Assembly (NCBI GenBank): GCA_001787035.1
Contig: MFUY01000004.1
Span: forward strand, 15,248-30,672
Length of the DNA: 15,425 nucleotides
Direction of reading: 5' to 3'
Source of the DNA: Candidatus Nomurabacteria bacterium RIFCSPLOWO2_01_FULL_41_12
Lineage (GTDB): Bacteria; Patescibacteriota; Minisyncoccia; Phycocordibacterales; UBA9973
Positions within the stretch are counted from its first letter, which is position 1. The number at the start of each line of letters is the position of its first letter. Positions 1 to 6,960 of the stretch are shown in pieces. The notes under the pieces were generated by a model. The model saw only the letters and a program-made list of their open reading frames with translations, ran no database searches and was not told where the DNA came from. The position numbers and the translations under genes were made by a program.

Positions 1-61
1 GGTGTGCCCCAAAACACAAAACTTAAGCTTTTCTTTATGTTGTTTTGCATGTACGAATTAT

Positions 62-652
62 TTACTTTATTTTATTTTGAGGTATTTCCGCTTTCACATC
101 TTTAGCGTGGTCAATAAAGAGTATGCCGTTCAAATGGTCTGTTTCATGCTGGAAAATTTGCGCCAAGAGCCTCGATGCGCCTCTGGTAAATTTCTTGCCA
201 TTCTCATCATAAGCTACTATCGTCGCCTTTTTAGACCTGAAAGTTCTGCCATAAAGAGGACGGACGGAAAGGCAGCCTTCCGGCATCCATTCTTTTGTGC
301 GGGATAGTTTGGAAATTTTTGGGTTAATAAAAACTAAGTTTTTTACGGCAGGATATCCTTGTGCGGGGTCGCTGTCTGCGAGTGCTCTCGCAGCGCTGCC
401 TCTCGGGCCGTCGCCCTGCGAGACACCCCGCTCAAGAAATCCTGCCTGCAAAACCCTGCCAGACACGATAAAAATTCGGAGCGAATATCCGATTTGCGGC
501 GCGGCCAAGGCCACGCCGTCGTCTTGGCTTTTGAGCGCTTGGGACATTTCTTTCAATATTTTCTTTATTTTAGTAGTTTTAATGTTTTGTACCGGCACCA
601 TTTGCGCTATTTGGCGTAAAATCTTCTTATCTTTTTGAAGAATTTTCTTCAT
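62..652 (-). CDS. def: Peptide deformylase with an in-frame palindromic insert
   Basis: Metalloenzyme that removes the N-formyl group from the initiator methionine of nascent proteins in the cytoplasm. All three family motifs are visible in the 196-residue product: GVALAAPQ (46-53), EGCLS (125-129, metal ligand Cys127) and HETDH (169-173, two His ligands and the catalytic Glu). The start codon overlaps the hisS stop as ATGA, indicating translational coupling; def is the last gene of the lepB-hisS-def operon. Odd feature: residues about 70-102 are an extra segment (begins AGFLERGVSQ, ends DPAQGYPA) between the strand FIVSGRV and the strand NLVFINP, where deformylases normally have only a short loop. 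Its DNA is an imperfect 100-bp palindrome, much GC-richer than its surroundings. The reading frame and all catalytic residues survive, so the enzyme is probably functional. The C-terminus is short, ending soon after the HETDH helix. Confidence 0.95.
   Translation of the reverse strand: MKKILQKDKKILRQIAQMVPVQNIKTTKIKKILKEMSQALKSQDDGVALAAPQIGYSLRIFIVSGRVLQAGFLERGVSQGDGPRGSAARALADSDPAQGYPAVKNLVFINPKISKLSRTKEWMPEGCLSVRPLYGRTFRSKKATIVAYDENGKKFTRGASRLLAQIFQHETDHLNGILFIDHAKDVKAEIPQNKIK
347..446 (+). repeat. Palindromic element, copy inside def
   Basis: An imperfect inverted repeat. The arms 347-369 (GGCAGGATATCCTT, then GCGGGGT) and 425-446 (ACCCCGC, then ATCCTGCC) pair with about one bulge and two mismatches. 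Between the arms lie hairpin A (CTGCGAG 376-382 / CTCGCAG 387-393) and hairpin B (GGGC 405-408, loop CGTC, GCCC 413-416). The order closing stem, hairpin A, hairpin B with CGTC loop, then ACCCC is the same as in the elements at 6809-6930 and 12021-12136. The stretch around hairpin B aligns with the 12.1-kb copy (CTCGG, CCGTC, CCT, CGA, CCCC in order). It is GC-rich against an AT-rich background and stays open in the def frame. No direct target duplication is seen at its ends. Relationship to the other two copies is inferred from shared architecture and this short alignment. Confidence 0.75.
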
Positions 653-1983
653 TTGAGTTCTTTCAAATATTCTAGAAGCTTGCTTAATTTTACGGTATCT
701 TGGGAACGATTCCCCATATCCCGCACTATTACAGAATTATCCAATGCCTCCTTAACCCCAAAGATTATGGCGTAAGGGATATTCAACTTCTCCGCAATTG
801 CAAGCTGTGAGCCAAGGCTATCTTTAGAGAGCGACTGATTGATAGAAATATGAGCCTTGCGCAATATTTCAATTATATTCAAACTCTTCAATTTTGCTTC
901 AGAACCAAGCTGGATGAAATAAATTTTCGGCTTTTTTAATATTCGGGGGGTAAGCTTCTTGTACCAAGAGGATGCGACTATTCTGTCCACGCCTATTGAG
1001 ATTCCCACTGCCGGAATATCTTTTTTTGACCCAATCTGGCGGGCTAGATAATCATAACGTCCACCTCCAGCCAAAGTAAGCGGCATGCCGTCTTCGGCTC
1101 CTCTAGTCTCTATAATTTCAAAGACAGTACGGGTATAATAGGAAAGTCCGCGCACCAGATTTTTATTTATATTGTATGGTATATTCATTTCTTCCAGATA
1201 TTCCAATACTTCCTTGAAATGTTTTTTACAGGAAGGGCAAAGGAATGAAACTGAGTCGGGGGCAGAAGCATTTATTATTTTTGTTTTCTCCTCCTTGGAG
1301 TCTAATATGCGTAGCGGATTTATTTTCAGACGCTCTCTGTCCACGCTAGGCAGATTACTTATATGTTTTCTGTAATAACTCGTAAGTTCTTTTATATATC
1401 CACTGCGGCACTCTTTATCGCCGATTGAATTAATATCAATAGAAAGATTCTCCGCTCCGGCCTCTTCTAAAATGCTCATACAGGCTTTGATCACTACCGC
1501 ATCCATAATACTCTTGTCCGAGCCTAGGGAGTCCAAATCAAATTGCCAAAACTGCCTATAGCGTCCGCGTTGAGGCTTATCATGCCTGAAAGCCGGACCA
1601 GAGTGATAAAGCATCACCGGTTGGGGCATGCTTTGCATTCCATGCTCAATATAAGCGCGCATCAAAGGTGCAGTATGTTCCGGCCGAAGCGCCAGACGGT
1701 CTCCGCCTTTGGTTTTGAGTGTATACATTTCTTTATCCACAATGTCTGTACCCTTACCTATGCCCGCGGTAAAGATTTCTTCATGTTCCAGCATCGGGGT
1801 TTCGATCGGCTTAAAGCCATAATATACTGCCACCTCCTGCGCTTTTTCAAAAAAACCTTGGAAGAAATAATATTCTTCATTCATTAGATCCCTCATTCCC
1901 TTGGGCGAAGATAGGTGCAAGAAGGCATTTGATGTTTTGGTTTTATTGTTTTTATGTATTGTATGTTGTCTTGTTTTTTTCAT
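649..1983 (-). CDS. hisS: Histidyl-tRNA synthetase
   Basis: Class II aminoacyl-tRNA synthetase that charges tRNA-His in the cytoplasm. The 444-residue product carries the motif 2 region (ALRPEHTAPLMR about 98-109; FRHDKPQRGRYRQF 132-145), the histidine-specific HisA segment LVRGLSYYTRTVFE (276-289), the glycine-rich AGGGRYDYL (305-313) and motif 3 AVGISIGVDRI (325-335). A C-terminal anticodon-binding domain follows from about residue 353. The motif 2 signature reads RPEHTA where many enzymes have RPEGTA. The first 25 or so residues are a basic extension (rich in Lys, Asn, Thr) before the usual family start near SSPKGMRDL; a later start is not available as a Met before residue 30, so the long form is kept. 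It starts 7 bp after the lepB stop and overlaps def by four bases, in one operon. No Shine-Dalgarno sequence is seen upstream. Confidence 0.96.
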   Translation of the reverse strand: MKKTRQHTIHKNNKTKTSNAFLHLSSPKGMRDLMNEEYYFFQGFFEKAQEVAVYYGFKPIETPMLEHEEIFTAGIGKGTDIVDKEMYTLKTKGGDRLALRPEHTAPLMRAYIEHGMQSMPQPVMLYHSGPAFRHDKPQRGRYRQFWQFDLDSLGSDKSIMDAVVIKACMSILEEAGAENLSIDINSIGDKECRSGYIKELTSYYRKHISNLPSVDRERLKINPLRILDSKEEKTKIINASAPDSVSFLCPSCKKHFKEVLEYLEEMNIPYNINKNLVRGLSYYTRTVFEIIETRGAEDGMPLTLAGGGRYDYLARQIGSKKDIPAVGISIGVDRIVASSWYKKLTPRILKKPKIYFIQLGSEAKLKSLNIIEILRKAHISINQSLSKDSLGSQLAIAEKLNIPYAIIFGVKEALDNSVIVRDMGNRSQDTVKLSKLLEYLKELK

Positions 1984-1990
1984 GCTACTT

Positions 1991-2551
1991 TTACTTGGCT
2001 TGTTTATAGCTACCTGGTAATATGCCTATCTTTTTTATCGGCAATAAGCGCAAAAAAGCTCTTCCAGCAATGAGCTCTTCTTTTACTGCCCCCCAAGACC
2101 TTGAATCAGAACTAGCACTTCTATTATCACCCATTACAAAATACTCATTCTCTTTCAATACCAAATGTGTTTCATTTTGCGCCAGATTTTTAACATATGG
2201 CTCATCCAGCTGAAATCCTGCAGAATACTCGCTATTAGTTATAGACACAACGCTGCCTTTTATATCTACCGTTTCATTAGGCAGCCCGATTATTCTCTTA
2301 ATAAAGAATTTTTTATGGTCGCCCGGGTACTGGAAAACAACAACGTCATCTCTTTTTGGGTTATTTAATCTGTAAGATATTTTATCCACTATTAAATAGT
2401 TTCCATCTTCAAAGGCGGGAATCATCGAGCTTCCCGAGACGACAAAAGGTTCCGCAATAAAGACACGAACAGGAATGACGATGAGAAGTGCGATAATTGC
2501 AAAACGTACGAGCTCCCAAAATGACTGCTTTGTGTCTCTTATTTCTTCCAT
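1991..2551 (-). CDS. lepB: Signal peptidase I
   Basis: Membrane-anchored serine protease that cleaves signal peptides from exported proteins, such as the secreted protein starting at 14295. The 186-residue form begins MEEIRDTKQSF, followed by one transmembrane segment (about residues 13-32) and the catalytic domain. Catalytic Ser42 sits in SGSSMIP and the general base Lys85 in FIKRIIGLP; box E is GDNRSASSDSRSWG (141-154). One N-terminal membrane anchor and a short catalytic domain are usual for small Gram-positive-type enzymes. The reading frame stays open upstream to 2770, but that would overlap pth antisense and adds a non-family N-terminus; the start at 2551 has a -10 box just upstream. 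First gene of the lepB-hisS-def operon. Confidence 0.95.
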   Translation of the reverse strand: MEEIRDTKQSFWELVRFAIIALLIVIPVRVFIAEPFVVSGSSMIPAFEDGNYLIVDKISYRLNNPKRDDVVVFQYPGDHKKFFIKRIIGLPNETVDIKGSVVSITNSEYSAGFQLDEPYVKNLAQNETHLVLKENEYFVMGDNRSASSDSRSWGAVKEELIAGRAFLRLLPIKKIGILPGSYKQAK

Positions 2552-2560
2552 AGTTCTTAC

Positions 2561-2589
2561 AATATAGCACAAAAAATGCTTGACGTGAA
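2561..2589 (-). promoter_or_regulatory. Predicted lepB operon promoter
   Basis: On the minus strand, TTCACG (2584-2589), a 17-nt spacer and TATATT (2561-2566), ending 9 nt before the lepB ATG. An alternative -10 is TATTGT at 2559-2564, 7 nt from the ATG. Either implies a leader of only a few nucleotides or none. The -35 box overlaps that of the divergent pth promoter by two bases. Confidence 0.45.
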
Positions 2590-2609
2590 TGAACTTTGTA
2601 TGCCATAAT
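2580..2609 (+). promoter_or_regulatory. Predicted pth promoter, leaderless
   Basis: TTGACG (2580-2585), an 18-nt spacer and CATAAT (2604-2609). The ATG lies 6 nt after the -10 box, so transcription is expected to begin at or near the start codon. No Shine-Dalgarno sequence precedes the ATG. Confidence 0.55.
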
Positions 2610-2615
2610 TCAATT

Positions 2616-3152
2616 ATGAAACTTGTTGTTGGCTTGGGAAACCCTGGCAAAGAATATGAAAATACCAGACATAATACCGGGCGGATTGTAGCTGGGATGG
2701 TTGAGAAGAAGATAGAAGACAGTAAAATTAAATCTCTTAAATTTCTTTTGCCGGATACTTTCATGAACAACTCGGGCTCATCTGTGGCGCCTCTGATTAA
2801 AACAAAAAAAGATTTGAAAGATTTGATTGTGATTTACGACGATATTGACTTACCTTTGGGGAAAATGAAAATTTCTTTCAATCGTTCTTCCGGGGGGCAT
2901 AACGGTCTCGGCTCTGTTATTAAAAGTTTAAAATCAGAAGAATTTTTACGCATCAGGATTGGCATAGCGCCCGTAACACCATCCGGCAAAATACGAAAAC
3001 CAAAAGGGGAGAAAGCAGTTATAAATTTTATTCTAGGTGAATTCAAAAAACCAGAACTAGACATTCTTAAAAAACTTTCAAAAAAAGTCACCGAAGCGGT
3101 GGAAACTATCTTCTCTGAGAGCAAAGATAAAGCAATGAGTTTGTATAATTAA
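2616..3152 (+). CDS. pth: Peptidyl-tRNA hydrolase, compact form
   Basis: Releases tRNA from prematurely dropped-off peptidyl-tRNAs in the cytoplasm. The 178-residue product shows GLGNPGKEYENTRHN (6-20, catalytic His19), FMNNSG (49-54, Asn51), DDIDLPLG (75-82) and GGHNGL (93-98, His95), the expected catalytic and substrate-binding set of the bacterial Pth family. The segment between the catalytic His and FMN is about 17 residues shorter than in E. coli Pth, so a surface helix/strand region has been trimmed while the active site is kept. The start at 2616 is chosen over an in-frame ATG at 2589 because the protein family begins at MKLVVGLGNPG and the -10 box lies between the two. It is divergent from lepB, and its stop codon overlaps that of the convergent coiled-coil gene within TTAA. 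Confidence 0.95.
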   Translation: MKLVVGLGNPGKEYENTRHNTGRIVAGMVEKKIEDSKIKSLKFLLPDTFMNNSGSSVAPLIKTKKDLKDLIVIYDDIDLPLGKMKISFNRSSGGHNGLGSVIKSLKSEEFLRIRIGIAPVTPSGKIRKPKGEKAVINFILGEFKKPELDILKKLSKKVTEAVETIFSESKDKAMSLYN

Positions 3153-3565
3153 ATTTCCTTATCTCTTCTTGCCCTTTCCCCAATTTCATCCAATTCTCTG
3201 GTTATTTCCGCATCAGCGCCAGGGTTTTTCAGACGATTAGAATCCTCCACAAGAGAATCATATCCTTTTTTTAATCTATCAATCTCGAAATCTAAATTAA
3301 TTTTAACTGCCTCAATTTCATCTTCCGCACGAATTCTTACTCCGCGAATATTTTCTTCAGCATCGTCTTCCATGTTTTCAATATCGTCTTGAGAAATTTT
3401 TGTTTTAAGGCGAGAAATAGTATCTTTTAGCTCAGATCTGATTTTTTGCACCTTTTGGTTTCTCAGTTCTTGTATTTTTCTTATTTTTCCACCTGCTTTT
3501 TGTACCAGAGCTCTTCTCTTCTCATAAAATCCTTCTCTACCTCCAAATGGTCCAAGTTCCTTCAT
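3149..3565 (-). CDS. Hypothetical charged coiled-coil protein
   Basis: A 138-residue protein that I cannot assign to a named family. After an unusual Gly-rich start (LGPFGGREGFYEKR) nearly the whole chain is Lys/Glu/Arg/Asp-rich with heptad-like spacing of Leu, Ile and Val, typical of an extended helical coiled coil. There is no signal peptide, membrane segment or cysteine. It begins 19 bp after dnaE in the same direction, so it is probably co-transcribed, and its stop overlaps the pth stop on the other strand. A structural or scaffolding role is possible but nothing in the sequence shows one. Coding is supported by operon position, exact fit between two core genes and absence of frame breaks. 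Confidence 0.7.
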   Translation of the reverse strand: MKELGPFGGREGFYEKRRALVQKAGGKIRKIQELRNQKVQKIRSELKDTISRLKTKISQDDIENMEDDAEENIRGVRIRAEDEIEAVKINLDFEIDRLKKGYDSLVEDSNRLKNPGADAEITRELDEIGERARRDKEI

Positions 3566-3584
3566 AAAATGATTAATTAAATTA

Positions 3585-6500
3585 TTAAATTTCTTTGACC
3601 GCTTCTATTATAATACTTTTTTCGCCGTTGCGGTTTGACACTTTGCCGGAAAAGGCGATGCATTTTTCAGGCACCAGTATATCAATAGATTCTTTAAAGA
3701 TGCCCGGGAAAGCCACGGCCTCTATGGAGCCGGTCAAATCTCCTATTTTCAGGAAAGCCATTCTCTCGTTGTTTTTAGTAATCACTTGCCTTGAGCTTTC
3801 TATTATTCCGGCAATGGTTATTTGCATCCCATTTCCCATGTCTTTTTTTATTTTTTCTATATTTATATCTCTATTTTCCAATTTCCCGCGGATGCGGTCG
3901 AGCGGGTGTCCCGAAATATAAAGCCCTAACAATTCTTTTTCCCAGAGTAATTTTTCCGCCATTGTTGCGACTGGTGCCTCCGCCATCTTGAATTCCGGAG
4001 CCTTAACCTCGATCATTCCGCTGAAAAGAGAAACCTGATTTTCGCTCTGTTTAGAATTTTGGTGATTATATAGAAGCATTGATTCCAAATTTGCCAGCAT
4101 TATTCCGCGGTCGCCCCAGTCGTCCATAGAGCCCGACTTGATCAATGCTTCCATGGATTTTTTGTTTAAATTTTTATGCTTGATGCGGTCCAAAAAATCA
4201 GTGATTGATTTGAATTTACCATTTTCTTTCCGCTGCCCTATTACAGCATCTGAAATATCTGTTCCGAGATTTTTAATAGTATAAAATCCAAATCTTATTT
4301 TAGCACTTTTATTTTTGTTACTTATTATGCTGTCTGCTATATCAGGCAGACAAGTAAAACCACCGTAACTTTCATTAATATGTGGAGGAAGAACCGGGAT
4401 ATTCATATTTTTGCACTCCTCAATGATGATAGAAATTTTTTCCACATCCCCGGATTCAGCCGTAAGTATCGCGGCCATGTATTCTACCGGGTAATTTGCC
4501 TTCATATAAGCCGTTTGGTAGGCGACTTTGCCATAAGACGCCGCATGCGCCTTATTAAAGCCATAAGCCTGAAACGGCTCAAAGAGCTTCCAGAGCTTTT
4601 CGGCGAATTCTTGAGTTTGTCCGTTTGCGACAATGCCTTTGGTAAATTTTTCATACTGTGCTGCCATTTCCTTTGGGATTTTTTTACCAACGGCATAACG
4701 GAATTTATCCACTTCTTCCCAATTATAGCCGGCAAGCTCTAGTGCGCAGAAAAGAAGGTCATCTTGATAAACAATAAGCCCGTAAGATTCGCCTAAGAAT
4801 TTTTTCATTCGCGGATCCAAATACTTTACCAGTTTTGGATTATGCTTTCTTTTGATATATTCAGGAATTATTTCCATTGGTCCCGGACGGTAGAGAGCTA
4901 CCATGGCATTGATATCATGGATAGAAGTCGGCTTTAATTCTTTCAAATATCTAGTCATGCCGGAGCCGTTTAATTGGAAGAGCCCTTCTGTTTTCCCGCT
5001 GGAGAGAAGTTCAAAAGTCTTTTTGTCGTCAAGCGGAATATTTTCTATGTCTATATCTATATTATAAAATTTTTTCACTAAATTTACGGCATCTGCCAAT
5101 ATCGCTAAATTTCTAATACCCAAAAAATCAAATTTCAAAAGTCCGGCGTCTTCCGCGCTGTACATGTCGTATTGGGTGATTATTTTACCGCCCTTAGGGT
5201 CAAACTGGAGCGGCATGTATTCGGAGAGGGTAGTCGGCGCGATGACCACTCCGGCCGCATGCACTGAGATGTGCCTGACACATCCTTCCAATTTCTTTGC
5301 CAAATCTATGATTTCTTTCGTGTCCTTTTCATGTTTATATGCATCTCGCAACTCTGGCACTACTTCCATAGCATAATCAATCGTCATTGGCATACCCTGC
5401 GAGCCTATCGGAATCATTTTAGAAATTCTGTCGCCTATTCCATAAGGATGACCGAGCGCTCGGGCGACGTCCCGTACTGCGCCGCGAGCCATCATCGTGC
5501 CGAAAGTACCAATTTGCGCCACTTTATCTTCTCCATATTTGGTCTTTACATATTCAATCATCTCGTCCCGCCTGTTGTCGGCGAAATCCATATCTATATC
5601 CGGAGCTGAAGGCCTGCGCGAATGTAAGAATCTTTCAAAGGGAAGTTTGTAGGCTATGGGATCGACGTTGGTGATGCCTAGTAGGTACGTAACGATAGAG
5701 CCTGCGACAGAGCCCCTAATTGTCGTTAAAATACCGTTTTCTTTCGCATGACGTAATAGGTCTCCGACTACAAGAAAATATGGCTCATAACCTTTATCGG
5801 AGATGATTTTTAATTCATATTCCACCCGTTCTTTTATTTCTGGCGTTTCCTTAAGTTCCAATCTTGTAAATCCGGCATAAGCAAGTTCACGTAATTTTTG
5901 GGCGTAAGTTTTCCCTTTTTCAATTTTGAAATCAGGGAAAACCCAGCGCCCTAGCTCAAGCTCCAGATTGCACATATCGGCAACTTTCATCGTGTTTTCC
6001 ACAGCCTCCGGGGTGTCTTTAAAAAGTTCCTTGGCGCGCTCCGGGCTGACAAAAGAGTAATCACCGTCCCCGAACGAGAATTTATTTTCATCTTTGATAT
6101 CAGAATTTGTTTGGATAGAAAGTAGGGTATCATGCGCCTTGTTGTCTTCTGTGCATGGGTAATGCGAGTCTATGGTAGCCACGAGCGGGATGCCTAGTTT
6201 TTTACTTAACCTGACAAGGCCTTTTTTTACTTCTTTTCCGCCTTCTATTTTCCCGTATTCTTGTATCTCTAAAAAATAATTTTCCTTGCCGAAAATTTCC
6301 TGATACTCTTTTATTATTGATTCTCCTTTCTCCTCGTCTTTGCTTGAGAGCGCTTTGGCTAGTTCTCCGCCAAGACATCCGGAGAGGGCGATGAGTCCGT
6401 CGCTGTACTTTTTCAGTATTTCTTTATCCATCCGGGGCTTGTAGTAAAATCCTTCCAAGTTGGAAATAGTGACAAGTTTCATTAGATTTTTATAACCCTG

Positions 6501-6788
6501 CAGATTTTTTGCGAGCAAAGTGAGGTGGTATCTTTTATTGTCAATACCTGGGTCTTTATCAAGCCGACTGCGATTTGCCACGTAAGCTTCCACTCCGATG
6601 ATCGGCTTGATGCTGGCAGCCTTTGCCAATTTATAAAATTCAATCGCGCCATACATATTGCCGTGGTCAGTGATAGCCAATGCAGGCATTTTGAATTCCT
6701 TGGCAAGCTTTACCAAATCTTCAAGCTTAGAAAGCCCGTCTAGGAGGGAATAGTGGGAGTGGGTGTGGAGATGTATAAAGTTTGCCAT
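3585..6788 (-). CDS. dnaE: DNA polymerase III alpha subunit (replicative polymerase)
   Basis: Catalytic subunit of the chromosomal replicase, about 1067 residues. In order: an N-terminal PHP domain (HLHTHSHYSLLDG 6-18, ITDHGNMYG 39-47, GVEAY 65-69, SGCLGG 136-141, TIDSHY 205-210); the family C polymerase core with PDIDMDF (396-402) and KFDFLG around Asp554 supplying the catalytic aspartates; a helix-hairpin-helix region (ALIKSGSMDDWG); the beta-clamp-binding motif QVSLF (918-922); SGHPLD; and a C-terminal OB fold (ITIAGIIESSRQ onward). The PHP metal-ligand positions look intact, suggesting built-in 3'-5' exonuclease activity. The start at 6788 (MANFIHLHTH) fits the family; an in-frame ATG at 6812 would add eight residues and overlap the -10 box. 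It is transcribed divergently from gap, with a structured repeat between them. Confidence 0.97.
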   Translation of the reverse strand: MANFIHLHTHSHYSLLDGLSKLEDLVKLAKEFKMPALAITDHGNMYGAIEFYKLAKAASIKPIIGVEAYVANRSRLDKDPGIDNKRYHLTLLAKNLQGYKNLMKLVTISNLEGFYYKPRMDKEILKKYSDGLIALSGCLGGELAKALSSKDEEKGESIIKEYQEIFGKENYFLEIQEYGKIEGGKEVKKGLVRLSKKLGIPLVATIDSHYPCTEDNKAHDTLLSIQTNSDIKDENKFSFGDGDYSFVSPERAKELFKDTPEAVENTMKVADMCNLELELGRWVFPDFKIEKGKTYAQKLRELAYAGFTRLELKETPEIKERVEYELKIISDKGYEPYFLVVGDLLRHAKENGILTTIRGSVAGSIVTYLLGITNVDPIAYKLPFERFLHSRRPSAPDIDMDFADNRRDEMIEYVKTKYGEDKVAQIGTFGTMMARGAVRDVARALGHPYGIGDRISKMIPIGSQGMPMTIDYAMEVVPELRDAYKHEKDTKEIIDLAKKLEGCVRHISVHAAGVVIAPTTLSEYMPLQFDPKGGKIITQYDMYSAEDAGLLKFDFLGIRNLAILADAVNLVKKFYNIDIDIENIPLDDKKTFELLSSGKTEGLFQLNGSGMTRYLKELKPTSIHDINAMVALYRPGPMEIIPEYIKRKHNPKLVKYLDPRMKKFLGESYGLIVYQDDLLFCALELAGYNWEEVDKFRYAVGKKIPKEMAAQYEKFTKGIVANGQTQEFAEKLWKLFEPFQAYGFNKAHAASYGKVAYQTAYMKANYPVEYMAAILTAESGDVEKISIIIEECKNMNIPVLPPHINESYGGFTCLPDIADSIISNKNKSAKIRFGFYTIKNLGTDISDAVIGQRKENGKFKSITDFLDRIKHKNLNKKSMEALIKSGSMDDWGDRGIMLANLESMLLYNHQNSKQSENQVSLFSGMIEVKAPEFKMAEAPVATMAEKLLWEKELLGLYISGHPLDRIRGKLENRDINIEKIKKDMGNGMQITIAGIIESSRQVITKNNERMAFLKIGDLTGSIEAVAFPGIFKESIDILVPEKCIAFSGKVSNRNGEKSIIIEAVKEI

Positions 6789-6794
6789 ATTTTC

Positions 6795-6823
6795 ATAATA
6801 ACACGAAAACAAAACTCATTGAA
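6795..6823 (-). promoter_or_regulatory. Predicted dnaE promoter, leaderless
   Basis: On the minus strand TATTAT (6795-6800) ends 6 nt before the dnaE ATG. With a 17-nt spacer the -35 position reads TTCAAT (6818-6823), a weak match that lies inside the left arm of the palindromic element. The -10 is convincing, the -35 less so. Confidence 0.45.
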
Positions 6824-6930
6824 ATATAAAACTTTTTTCGGTACGGATTTTTTGAAGCTTAAAAAATCCTAAAGTTTTCGGCTCGTCAGCCTCAAAACCC
6901 CTTCAAAAGTTATATTTCAATGAGTTTTGT
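6809..6930 (+). repeat. Structured palindromic element, dnaE-gap intergenic copy
   Basis: Closing arms 6809-6836 (starts ACAAAACTCATTGAAATATA) and 6905-6930 (ends CAATGAGTTTTGT) pair along 26 bp with one 2-nt bulge. The core 6837-6904 holds hairpin A (GGATTTTTT 6845-6853 / AAAAAATCC, centre GAAGCTT) and hairpin B (GGCT 6880-6883, loop CGTC, AGCC 6888-6891, with an outer TTT/AAA). The first 34 nt of the core (6837-6870) are identical to 12045-12078; the rest differs at about eight positions, several of them pair-preserving. It occupies nearly all of the divergent dnaE/gap intergenic region and its arms supply the -35 positions of both promoters. Confidence 0.85.
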
Positions 6931-6954
6931 GATTTTATTTATTTTTGGTACAAT
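6927..6954 (+). promoter_or_regulatory. Predicted gap promoter, leaderless
   Basis: TTGTGA (6927-6932), a 16-nt spacer and TACAAT (6949-6954), with the ATG 6 nt after the -10 box. The -35 box overlaps the outer end of the right arm of the palindromic element. No Shine-Dalgarno sequence is present. Confidence 0.5.
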
Positions 6955-6960
6955 AAAGAC

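Noticed and set aside
297..638. Plus-strand open frames opposite def
   Set aside because: They are antisense shadows kept open by the GC-rich palindromic insert; the minus strand carries a clear deformylase.
2552..2770. N-terminal extension of signal peptidase I by 73 codons
   Set aside because: It lies antisense to the pth start and adds sequence unlike the family; the start at 2551 gives the normal N-terminus with a promoter just upstream.
6789..6812. Eight-residue longer start for dnaE
   Set aside because: The family begins at FIHLHTHS, and the longer start would lie upstream of the predicted -10 box.
6809..6930. Riboswitch or 5'-UTR RNA of gap
   Set aside because: The gap promoter lies after or at the edge of the element, and related copies sit between operon genes and inside a gene on the other strand, so a gap-specific RNA regulator is unlikely.
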